DNA of 64,000 nt from Algoriella xinjiangensis (lineage in GTDB: Bacteria; Bacteroidota; Bacteroidia; Flavobacteriales; Weeksellaceae), in NCBI RefSeq assembly GCF_900115015.1, contig NZ_FOUZ01000002.1, positions 124,001 through 188,000 of the forward strand. Reading direction: 5' to 3'. The notes below the pieces were generated by a model, which did not search any database, was not told the origin of the DNA, and was given only the letters and a program-made list of their open reading frames with translations. The position numbers and the translations under genes are program-made. Positions 44,520 to 52,346 of this stretch are shown here, one piece after another. The first letter of the stretch is position 1. The number at the start of each line of letters is the position of its first letter.

Positions 44520-44571
44520 GTGTTCAATTTAAAAAAATAAAGTTCGTACAAATTCAGTTGTTGAAAAAGTT

Positions 44572-44579
44572 TATCTTCG
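44572..44579 (+). promoter_or_regulatory. -7 box for putP
   Basis: TATCTTCG (TAnnTT(T/C)G type), about 15 bases before the ATG, with TTG triplets 8-11 bases upstream only. Low confidence. Confidence 0.35.
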
Positions 44580-44594
44580 AAAAAAAATTAAAAC

Positions 44595-46094
44595 ATGAAT
44601 TTTTACGAATTAATTTCAATTGGAACTTATATGGCGTTGATGATAGGAATTGGAATTTATTCTTATAGAAAATCGACAAACAATTCAGAAGATTTCTTAA
44701 TTGGTGGCCGTAAAATGGGAGCTGCTGTAACGGCGCTTTCTGCGGGAGCTGCTGATATGAGTGGTTGGCTGTTGATGGGCGTTCCTGGTGCAATGTATTT
44801 TACTGGACTTTCTAGTATTTGGATTGCGATAGGTTTAACAACAGGTTGTTTCTTAAACTATATTTTTGTTGCACCGCGATTGCGTGTGTACACAGAAGTT
44901 GCAAATAACTCGATTACATTACCTGTGTTTTTTGAGAATCGTTACAAAGACAAAACTCGTTTATTACGAATCGTTTCATCCATCTTTATTTTAGTATTCT
45001 TTACATTGTATACTTCTGCTGGAATGGTTTCTGGAGGAAAATTATTTGAATCTGCTTTTGGATTAGATTATATGACAGGACTTTGGATGACAAGTTTTGT
45101 AGTTGTTTTATATACTTTTTTAGGTGGATTTTTAGCAGTTAGTTTAACTGATTTTGTACAAGGTACAATTATGGTTTTGGCATTGGTTATTGTACCAATT
45201 GTTGCAATTTCTGAAATTGGAAGTGTAAGCGAAACCGTTTCGTTGATTAATCAAAAAGGAGATAATTATTTAGATTTATTTAAAGGAACAACGGCAATTA
45301 GTATTTTATCGTTGATGGCTTGGGGATTAGGATATTGTGGACAACCGCATATTTTGGTTCGTTTTATGGCGATTGGAAAAGCATCTGATTTAAAAAAAGC
45401 AAGAAATATCGGAATTACATGGATGATTTTTACTGTAGGAGGAGCTTTGCTTGTTGGTTTAGTTGGAATTGCTTACATGATGAAATTTGATCACACAACA
45501 ATGGCAATTTTTGATGGTTCTAAAACAGAATCTGAAACAATTTTTATTTACTTTTCTAGAATATTATTTCATCCATTAATTGGAGGTTTCTTATTATCTG
45601 CAATTTTAGCAGCTGTAATGAGTACTATTTCCTCACAACTTTTGGTAACATCAAGTTCATTAACAGAAGATATTTATAAAGCATATTTAAACAAAGATGC
45701 AACACCAAAACAATTGTTAACAGCTAGCCGTTTATCGGTTTTAATTGTTGCAATTATTGCTGTTTTATTATCATTAACACCAAAAGATAGTATTTTGAAT
45801 TTGGTTGGTAATGCTTGGGCAGGATTTGGTGCGGCTTTCGGACCATTGGTAGTTTTCTCTTTATTCTGGAAAAAAACAACTTGGCAAGGTGCTTTAGCAG
45901 GGATGTTAGTTGGTGGTGGAGTTGTTTTGGCTTGGGTTTACATCAACCATTCTTACAAAGATTGGTACGAAATGATTCCTGGTTTTGTGTCTTCAGTTAT
46001 CGTGATTTATGTTGTATCACTTTTAACTCAAAAACCAAATAAAGAAATTGATAAAGAGTTTGACGAAGTAAAAGAAATTGTAAAAAACTATTAA
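44595..46094 (+). CDS. putP: Sodium/proline symporter
   Basis: SSS-family (sodium:solute symporter) inner-membrane protein of 499 residues with 13 helices. PutP marks are NSEDFLIGGRKMGAAVTALSAGAADMSGWLLMGVPGAMY, GLGYCGQPHILVRFMAI and VMSTISSQLLVTSSSLTEDIYK (Na+ site serines). These fit proline/Na+ uptake better than other SSS members. It is monocistronic. Downstream lies a long hairpin (46109-46155) without a good T run. Confidence 0.93.
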   Translation: MNFYELISIGTYMALMIGIGIYSYRKSTNNSEDFLIGGRKMGAAVTALSAGAADMSGWLLMGVPGAMYFTGLSSIWIAIGLTTGCFLNYIFVAPRLRVYTEVANNSITLPVFFENRYKDKTRLLRIVSSIFILVFFTLYTSAGMVSGGKLFESAFGLDYMTGLWMTSFVVVLYTFLGGFLAVSLTDFVQGTIMVLALVIVPIVAISEIGSVSETVSLINQKGDNYLDLFKGTTAISILSLMAWGLGYCGQPHILVRFMAIGKASDLKKARNIGITWMIFTVGGALLVGLVGIAYMMKFDHTTMAIFDGSKTESETIFIYFSRILFHPLIGGFLLSAILAAVMSTISSQLLVTSSSLTEDIYKAYLNKDATPKQLLTASRLSVLIVAIIAVLLSLTPKDSILNLVGNAWAGFGAAFGPLVVFSLFWKKTTWQGALAGMLVGGGVVLAWVYINHSYKDWYEMIPGFVSSVIVIYVVSLLTQKPNKEIDKEFDEVKEIVKNY

Positions 46095-46108
46095 TCTTTA
46101 ATAATAAA

Positions 46109-46155
46109 TATACAGTTCAATATTACGTGTAATTAGACGTAATATTGAACGTATA
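46109..46155. other. Long hairpin between putP and mutL
   Basis: GTTCAATATTACGT (46115-46128) pairs perfectly with ACGTAATATTGAAC (46137-46150) around an eight-base loop. TATAC/GTATA extends the stem by five pairs across one bulged A. There is no clear T run, so it is not a classical terminator. It could be a protein-binding palindrome, an mRNA-end stabiliser or a small RNA element. Confidence 0.75.
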
Positions 46156-46230
46156 ATTTATCAATCAAAAACCTGAAAATGTTGATAAGTTTCACTTATT
46201 CAAGTTAGGGTAAAAAGGGAGATTTCTTTG

Positions 46231-46238
46231 TATATTTG
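46231..46238 (+). promoter_or_regulatory. -7 box for the mutL cluster
   Basis: TATATTTG fits TAnnTTTG and gives a leader of about 45 bases. The -33 is unclear. Confidence 0.45.
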
Positions 46239-46290
46239 TAAAGTTTGATTTTTAAAATCAACCAAAATTAAATCCAATTTAGACAAAAAA

Positions 46291-48078
46291 ATGAGTGATA
46301 TTATCCAGTTACTGCCAGATCACGTAGCCAATCAAATTGCAGCAGGAGAAGTGGTTCAGCGACCAGCTTCTGTTATAAAAGAGTTGATTGAAAATGCGGT
46401 AGATTCTGGTGCAACTTCTATTCAAATCATTGTAAAAGATGCCGGAAGAAGTTTAATTCAGGTGATTGATAATGGTTCTGGAATGAGTGTGACAGATGCC
46501 CGAATGGCATTTGAGCGTCATGCAACTTCTAAAATTAGAACAACAGAAGATATTTACAATATACATACAAAAGGTTTTCGTGGAGAGGCTTTGGCTTCTA
46601 TTGCCGCAGTTGCGCAAGTGGAAACGAAAACGAGAAAAGAGACCGATGAGGTTGGTTCGCAATTGGTGATAGAAGGTGGAGAAGTTCGCAATCAAGATCC
46701 TGTTGTAACAGCTGTCGGAACATCTATTTCTGTTAAAAATCTTTTTTATAATGTTCCTGCCCGCCGAAATTTCTTAAAATCAAATCAAGTCGAATTTCGT
46801 CATATTCAAGATGAATTTCAACGTGTAGCAATGGCGCACGAAAACATTAGTTTTTATTTGCACCATAATGATGCCGAGATTTATCATTTAAAAGCAGGAA
46901 ATCTTAAACAACGTATTGCACAAATTTTTGGTAAAAAACTAAGTTCTCAAATTATTTCTGTGGACGAGGATACCGAAATTGTAAAAGTAAATGGATTTGT
47001 TGGAAAACCAGAAGCAGCCAAAAAATCGCGCGGCGAACAGTTTTTCTTTGTTAATAATCGTTTTATTAGAAGTGGTTATTTGCACAATGCAATTGCCGAT
47101 GCGTTTGACAGTTTATTGCCTGCGGGTTATAGTCCGTCTTATTTTTTATATTTAGAAATAGATCCGTCCAAAATAGATATTAACATTCATCCAACTAAAA
47201 CTGAGATTAAGTTTGAGGACGAAGCGTTAATTTTTACAATTTTACGTGCAGCTGTAAAACATGCTTTGGGACAATTTAATGTGATTCCTTCGTTAGATTT
47301 TGAACAAGATCCAAACTGGGCATTTATACCGTCTGCAACTAATGAAACGGAAATTAAAATGCCAGAAATTACGGTAGATTCTAGTTTTAATCCGTTTGAA
47401 CATCATCAATCTCGCTCACCAAAACCATCTGATATAAAAGCAAATTTTGATTTTTATAATGATGCAGTTGAGTTAGAAATAGAAAATAATCATGCGCATC
47501 AGTTGTTTGAATCTGAAGAAATTCAGCCAGAAAATTTTGATGTTATTCAATGGATGAATCAATTTTTGATTGTAGAATTTCGTGGAGAATTGTTAATTAT
47601 AGATCAACACAGAGCGCATCAAAAAATATTGTTTGAGAAATTTATTCGTTCTAATAACGGAAGTGCATTGGTACAACAAATGCTTTTTCCGATTGAGTTA
47701 GAATTGTCTCCAAATGATCGTCAAAAGTTAGTAAATGTAGAACATCAATTGTTAAGTTTTGGTTTTGATATTTCGTTAGATGAGGAAGTTATTCAGATAA
47801 ACGCGATTCCAGTAGAAGTACAACAAGAGGATGTAGTGGCTGTTTTTATGGATTTTATTGAAGAATTGGATTACCAAGATTCGGTAGAATTAGACAAAAC
47901 ATTTGCGAAGATTTTAGCAAAAAATGCGGCTGTAAAAAAAGGTGTTGGATTAAAAACAGAGCAAATGCAAACTTTGGTAGAAGAATTGCTAAAGCTACCA
48001 AATCCAAATTATACGCCGTATGGGCGATCAATTTTTGTACAAATGAATACATCGGAAATTAAAAAAATATTACAATAA
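46291..48078 (+). CDS. mutL: DNA mismatch repair protein MutL
   Basis: GHKL-ATPase of mismatch repair that links MutS to downstream strand removal. It has 595 residues. N-terminal motifs are IAAGEVVQRPASVIKELIENAVDSGA, VIDNGSGMS, and FERHATSKI with TKGFRGEALASIAAV. The C-terminal dimerisation domain (about 410-595) has DQHRAHQKILFE (from Asp438), where the nuclease-type motif DQHAxxER is altered, and TPYGRS in place of CPHGRP. The metal site of endonucleolytic MutL proteins therefore looks incomplete. It is the first gene of a same-strand cluster reaching to 53711. Confidence 0.96.
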   Translation: MSDIIQLLPDHVANQIAAGEVVQRPASVIKELIENAVDSGATSIQIIVKDAGRSLIQVIDNGSGMSVTDARMAFERHATSKIRTTEDIYNIHTKGFRGEALASIAAVAQVETKTRKETDEVGSQLVIEGGEVRNQDPVVTAVGTSISVKNLFYNVPARRNFLKSNQVEFRHIQDEFQRVAMAHENISFYLHHNDAEIYHLKAGNLKQRIAQIFGKKLSSQIISVDEDTEIVKVNGFVGKPEAAKKSRGEQFFFVNNRFIRSGYLHNAIADAFDSLLPAGYSPSYFLYLEIDPSKIDINIHPTKTEIKFEDEALIFTILRAAVKHALGQFNVIPSLDFEQDPNWAFIPSATNETEIKMPEITVDSSFNPFEHHQSRSPKPSDIKANFDFYNDAVELEIENNHAHQLFESEEIQPENFDVIQWMNQFLIVEFRGELLIIDQHRAHQKILFEKFIRSNNGSALVQQMLFPIELELSPNDRQKLVNVEHQLLSFGFDISLDEEVIQINAIPVEVQQEDVVAVFMDFIEELDYQDSVELDKTFAKILAKNAAVKKGVGLKTEQMQTLVEELLKLPNPNYTPYGRSIFVQMNTSEIKKILQ

Positions 48079-48088
48079 TACGTAACCT

Positions 48089-48847
48089 ATGGGACCATCA
48101 TTACCGCCAATTACAAAGAATTTAATCATTATAAATGTGCTTTTTTATTTTGCAACAATTGTGTTTCAAATAGAAGATATTGATTTAAGTGTTTTTTTAG
48201 GTGCATATTATCCAGAATCTCCAAACTTTAAAATTTGGGAAATCTTGACGCACATGTTTATGCATGCAAGCTATCCAAATATTTCGCATATTTTGTTTAA
48301 TATGTTTGCTTTGTGGATGTTTGGTTCTGCTGTAGAACAAACTTTTGGACCGAAGAAATTTCTTATTATGTATTTCTTAGCTGGTTTTGGAGGTTTTATA
48401 TTGTTTAATTTGGCGAATTATTTTCAGATTCAACCATTAAAAGAAGCAATTGTAGCGCAAGGATTTTCGTTAGATGAAATATACACTTATTCGAAATTAA
48501 ATGTACACGGAGCATTGTATAATTTGCCCGAAAATTTTAGATCGACGCAAGAAGTTATTGATTTAATTAATTTTTATAGAACACCAATGGTTGGTGCTTC
48601 TGGAGCCATTTATGGTTTGCTGGTTGCATTTGCTGTTTTATTTCCTGATGCAAAATTGGCGTTGATATTTTTTCCAGTTCCAATCAAAGCAAAATATTTT
48701 ATTCCAATTATGATTGGTGTTGAGTTGTTTATGGGCGTTCAAAATTATTCGTGGAATAACGTTGCACATTTTGCACATTTAGGTGGAGGATTAATCGGGT
48801 TTTTATTAGCCAAAAGTTGGAAGAAAAATTTATATAGAAGAAATTAG
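48089..48847 (+). CDS. Rhomboid family intramembrane serine protease (first)
   Basis: Membrane protein of 252 residues with six helices. The catalytic Ser is in VGASGAIYGLLVAF (GxSG) and the catalytic His in VAHFAHLGGGLIGF. A HMFMHASYPNISHILFNMFALWMFG block holds the oxyanion-site residues. An insertion of about 50 residues between helices 3 and 4 (QIQPLKEAIVAQGFSLDEI...) may gate substrate entry. Substrates are unknown. A second, different rhomboid gene follows after 4 bases, so the pair is co-transcribed. Confidence 0.93.
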   Translation: MGPSLPPITKNLIIINVLFYFATIVFQIEDIDLSVFLGAYYPESPNFKIWEILTHMFMHASYPNISHILFNMFALWMFGSAVEQTFGPKKFLIMYFLAGFGGFILFNLANYFQIQPLKEAIVAQGFSLDEIYTYSKLNVHGALYNLPENFRSTQEVIDLINFYRTPMVGASGAIYGLLVAFAVLFPDAKLALIFFPVPIKAKYFIPIMIGVELFMGVQNYSWNNVAHFAHLGGGLIGFLLAKSWKKNLYRRN

Positions 48848-48851
48848 CCCT

Positions 48852-49736
48852 ATGGTGAACAATGTTTTAGATGAATTAAAATTAAAATATACAAAAGGAA
48901 ATAGCGCAACAAAATTGATTTATATCAATGTTGTTGTGTTTTTTACTTTATTAATTATAGATTTTGTTTTAAGAAATTTACTTAAATCTCCCATTACAAC
49001 GGCAGATTTATTTGCACTTTCGTCTACACAAGAATTACTTTATAAACCATGGCAAATAATCACGTATTCGTGGTTGCATGGTAGCCTTTTTCATTTGTTA
49101 ATGAATATGGTTTTATTGTACTTTGTAGGACAAATGTTTTTGCAACAATTTCAGAACCGAAATTTTTATACGTTTTATTTTTTTGGAGGAATTTTTGGAG
49201 GAATTTTCTTTCTACTTTTTCAAAATATATTTAATTATTCACATTTATTGGTTGGCGCATCGGCGGCTGTTTATGCAGTGTTTTTTGCGTTGATTGCTTA
49301 CAATCCTAAAATGCCAGTTCGTTTGATGTTTATACCTTCGGCGTTTCCTTTGTTGTACGTTGGCTATGTTTTTATAGCTTTTGATGTTTACAATATTATT
49401 AGTGATCAAAATGCTGGCGGAAGTATTTCGCATTTGGGCGGCGCTTTATTTGGTTATCTTTATATGAAACAATTTGAAAAAGGAAATGATTTTTTAGGTA
49501 AATTTATTTTTCAGATTGAAGGATTATTTAAGAAAAGAGAAAAATCGACTTTTAAAACCTATAAAAACACATCATCAACTAACAATCAAAGTGTTCCGAG
49601 AGATGACTACGATTTTAATCATCTTAAAGTTGAAAAACAGAAAAAGATTGATACAATTTTAGATAAAATCTCGCGTTCGGGTTACGAAAGCTTGTCTAAA
49701 GAAGAGAAAGATTTTCTATTTAAAGAAGGAAGATAA
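48852..49736 (+). CDS. Rhomboid family intramembrane serine protease with C-terminal DUF6576-like tail (second)
   Basis: Protein of 294 residues. Helices 1-6 carry HGSLFHLLMNMVLLYFVG, the Ser in LVGASAAVYAVFF (GxSA rather than GxSG) and the His in SISHLGGALFGYLY. The cytoplasmic tail ends with KIDTILDKISRSGYESLSKEEKDFLF, the short helical domain seen at the end of Bacteroidota rhomboids (DUF6576-like). The catalytic dyad is complete, so it should be active. It differs clearly from the upstream rhomboid and is not a recent duplicate. The EEP gene starts 1 base after the stop. Confidence 0.92.
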   Translation: MVNNVLDELKLKYTKGNSATKLIYINVVVFFTLLIIDFVLRNLLKSPITTADLFALSSTQELLYKPWQIITYSWLHGSLFHLLMNMVLLYFVGQMFLQQFQNRNFYTFYFFGGIFGGIFFLLFQNIFNYSHLLVGASAAVYAVFFALIAYNPKMPVRLMFIPSAFPLLYVGYVFIAFDVYNIISDQNAGGSISHLGGALFGYLYMKQFEKGNDFLGKFIFQIEGLFKKREKSTFKTYKNTSSTNNQSVPRDDYDFNHLKVEKQKKIDTILDKISRSGYESLSKEEKDFLFKEGR

Positions 49737-49737
49737 A

Positions 49738-50775
49738 ATGAGTATTTACAGTAAGTTTAAGCTAAATTATTTTAATCGCTTAGTACTAATAGTTAACATT
49801 GTTGTACTATTGGTGGCTTATTGTGTGTATTTAAATCAAGTTTTTACACCGTCAGAAATTCCGTATTTAAACTTTATTTCGATTGGTTTTCCAATTATTT
49901 TTGTCATTTTATTGCTATTTCTAGCATATTGGCTATTTTTTAGTTGGCGTCATTTTTTTGTGATTTTAGTTCTTACAGCAGGATTAATTTATCCTATTTA
50001 TCTGTCTTATCCATTGTTTCAGTTCAATAAAGTAAAAGATACAACTTCAGATTTATCTGTTTTGACGTATAATGTACATGGTTTTAAAGAAGAAGGAACA
50101 AAAGAATTATTGATTGATAATAAAGCTGATATTATGCTTTTGCAAGAAGCAAGAGAAGGTCAGCAAAAAAGATTAAAAAACAACGATTTTAAAGATTATT
50201 ATGTTGAGTTTTATGATTTGTTGACGTTTTACAGCAAATATCCAATCATCGAAACTAACGAAATAAAAGTAGAAGATTCAGAACTTAACGGTGAAGCTGC
50301 TTATGCTGATATTGATTTAGGAAATGATACAATTCGCGTAATAAATGTTTATTTAGAGCCAATGTACATCGACAAAGCATTGGTAAAAGATATTATTGAG
50401 TCTGATAATACGCAACAAGCAGAAATTTCGAGTAGAAAAGTGGAGCTGAAATTGGTAAAAGGAATGCAAAAACATCAAAAACAATTAGATGCAATAAAAC
50501 CTTTTATCAGTAAATCGCGTTATCCTGTAATTTTAGGAACAGATTTAAATTCGACTCCAGCATCTTACGAATATCAATATTTAAATGATTATTTATACGA
50601 CTCTTTTATAGCAGTTGGAAAAGGAAATGCAACAACTTTTCATGGATTTAAATTCCCGATTCGTATCGATTATTTATTTCATTCAAAACACTTTAAACCT
50701 GTAGAAGGAAAAGTTATTCGAAAAAAATTCTCAGATCATTATCCAGTTAGCGTAAAGTATAAGATTTCTGAATAA
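49738..50775 (+). CDS. Membrane-anchored endonuclease/exonuclease/phosphatase (EEP) domain protein
   Basis: Protein of 345 residues. Three hydrophobic segments at the N-terminus (about 12-30, 42-70 and 75-95) are followed by an EEP fold (about 105-345). VLTYNVHGF, DIMLLQEAREG (metal-binding Glu), RVINVYLEP, VILGTDLNSTPAS (catalytic Asp/Asn) and RIDYLFHSKHF...FSDHYPVSVKY (final Asp-His) are all present. EEP proteins hydrolyse phosphodiesters in nucleic acids, lipids or inositol phosphates. The membrane anchor makes an extracytoplasmic target more likely than genomic DNA. It is co-directional with the rhomboids and often found beside them in Flavobacteriia. Confidence 0.9.
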   Translation: MSIYSKFKLNYFNRLVLIVNIVVLLVAYCVYLNQVFTPSEIPYLNFISIGFPIIFVILLLFLAYWLFFSWRHFFVILVLTAGLIYPIYLSYPLFQFNKVKDTTSDLSVLTYNVHGFKEEGTKELLIDNKADIMLLQEAREGQQKRLKNNDFKDYYVEFYDLLTFYSKYPIIETNEIKVEDSELNGEAAYADIDLGNDTIRVINVYLEPMYIDKALVKDIIESDNTQQAEISSRKVELKLVKGMQKHQKQLDAIKPFISKSRYPVILGTDLNSTPASYEYQYLNDYLYDSFIAVGKGNATTFHGFKFPIRIDYLFHSKHFKPVEGKVIRKKFSDHYPVSVKYKISE

Positions 50776-50811
50776 TAATTATTATATTTATTTTATTAAT
50801 CCAATTAGAAA

Positions 50812-52341
50812 ATGAGTCAAAAAGATAGTTTTATTCAAGAAATGCAATCGCGCTATTCGTACAAAAACGACAAAATTGTTTTAGGAAAAGCTAAGTTTGA
50901 AGGCGAAATAGTAGAAGAAGTGGAAATAGCGATCGCATTAAAAACTATGAATCGACACGGATTAATTGGTGGAGCTACAGGAACAGGAAAAACAAAATCA
51001 TTACAAATTATTGCCGAGCAACTTTCATTAAAAAGTGTTCCGACATTATTAATGGATATAAAAGGTGATTTATCTGGAATTGGAGCTGCGGCAAATGCTT
51101 CGGATAAAAATGCAGTAGATCGTATGAGTGCATTAAATTTGCCATTCGACCCACAAGCTTCACCTGTTGAATTATTGTCTATTTCTGGAGAACCAGGCGT
51201 AAGATTACGTGCGACTGTAGAAGATTTTGGACCAATATTATTTAGTAAAATATTAGAATTGAATGAAACACAAGAAAGTATCATTTCAATTATTTTTAAA
51301 TACTGCGAAGACAAAAAATTACCATTAATAGATTTAGAAGATATTCGCCGCGTATTGCAGTATGTTACAGATTCTGCCGTTGGTAAAGAAGAATTAAACT
51401 CTAATTATGGTACAATTGCGCCAGCTTCTTTAGGTGCAATTCTAAGAAAAATTGTAGGATTAGAACAACAAGGTGCATCTAAATTTTTTGGAGAACCAAG
51501 TTTTGATGTACAAGATTTATTGAAAATAGAAGACGGAAAAGGAATTGTAAATATTATTCGTTTGGTTGATATACAAAATCAACCCAATTTATTTTCAACT
51601 TTTATGTTGAGTTTATTGAATAAAATTTATTCTGAATTTCCCGAAGCTGGAGATTCGGATAAACCAAAGTTGGTTATTTTTATTGATGAAGCCCATTTGA
51701 TTTTTAAGGAAGCAACAAAAGCTTTGTTAAGTCAAATTGAAACAATGGTAAAATTAATTCGTTCTAAGGGAGTTGGTTTATATTTTGTAACCCAAGTTCC
51801 GGGCGATGTTCCAGATGCGGTTTTGAGTCAATTAGGGCTTAAAATTCAGCATGCATTAAGGGGTTTTACAGCAAAAGATCGTAAAGAAATTACAAAAGCA
51901 ATCGAAAATTATCCGACAACAACATATTATAAAGCGGATGAAGTAATTACGCAATTAGGTATTGGAGAAGCTTTTGTGACGGCTTTAGATGAAAAAGGAA
52001 TCCCGACTCCATTGGCATACACGTATATGCGTGCGCCAAATTCGCGAATGGACGTTTTGACAAATGAAGAGATTAATTCAATCGTTTCAAATTCATCTTT
52101 AGTTAAAAAATACGATCAGAATATTGATAGACAAACGGCAAATGAAATTTTGTCGCAAGAATTAGAGCAACAAAAAAATATAGAGAAACCTGTAAGTAGA
52201 ACAACTTCTTCTCGATCAGCACCAAGAGAGCAAGATTGGACGGATAATAAAATGGTTCGGGACGTTAGCCGTACGGCAACGCGTAAGTTGATTGATTGGG
52301 GAATGAAGATTTTAATGAACGTTTTAAAAGGAAAAAAATAA
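50812..52341 (+). CDS. HerA-like ATPase, DUF853 family
   Basis: P-loop ATPase of 509 residues. Walker A is GGATGTGKTKS (about 53-63), IKGDLSGIG follows, and Walker B is KLVIFIDEAHLIF. The arginine-finger region is QLGLKIQHALRGFTAKDRK. The family (DUF853, helicase HerA-like C-terminal) is related to HerA/FtsK DNA-pumping hexamers, but its role is not established. The C-terminal stretch (about 445-490) is Ser/Arg-rich and low-complexity. The exonuclease/GIY-YIG gene follows at once, and an upstream start of that gene would overlap it by 46 bases. This arrangement hints that the two proteins work together on DNA. Confidence 0.9.
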   Translation: MSQKDSFIQEMQSRYSYKNDKIVLGKAKFEGEIVEEVEIAIALKTMNRHGLIGGATGTGKTKSLQIIAEQLSLKSVPTLLMDIKGDLSGIGAAANASDKNAVDRMSALNLPFDPQASPVELLSISGEPGVRLRATVEDFGPILFSKILELNETQESIISIIFKYCEDKKLPLIDLEDIRRVLQYVTDSAVGKEELNSNYGTIAPASLGAILRKIVGLEQQGASKFFGEPSFDVQDLLKIEDGKGIVNIIRLVDIQNQPNLFSTFMLSLLNKIYSEFPEAGDSDKPKLVIFIDEAHLIFKEATKALLSQIETMVKLIRSKGVGLYFVTQVPGDVPDAVLSQLGLKIQHALRGFTAKDRKEITKAIENYPTTTYYKADEVITQLGIGEAFVTALDEKGIPTPLAYTYMRAPNSRMDVLTNEEINSIVSNSSLVKKYDQNIDRQTANEILSQELEQQKNIEKPVSRTTSSRSAPREQDWTDNKMVRDVSRTATRKLIDWGMKILMNVLKGKK

Positions 52342-52346
52342 GGCAA

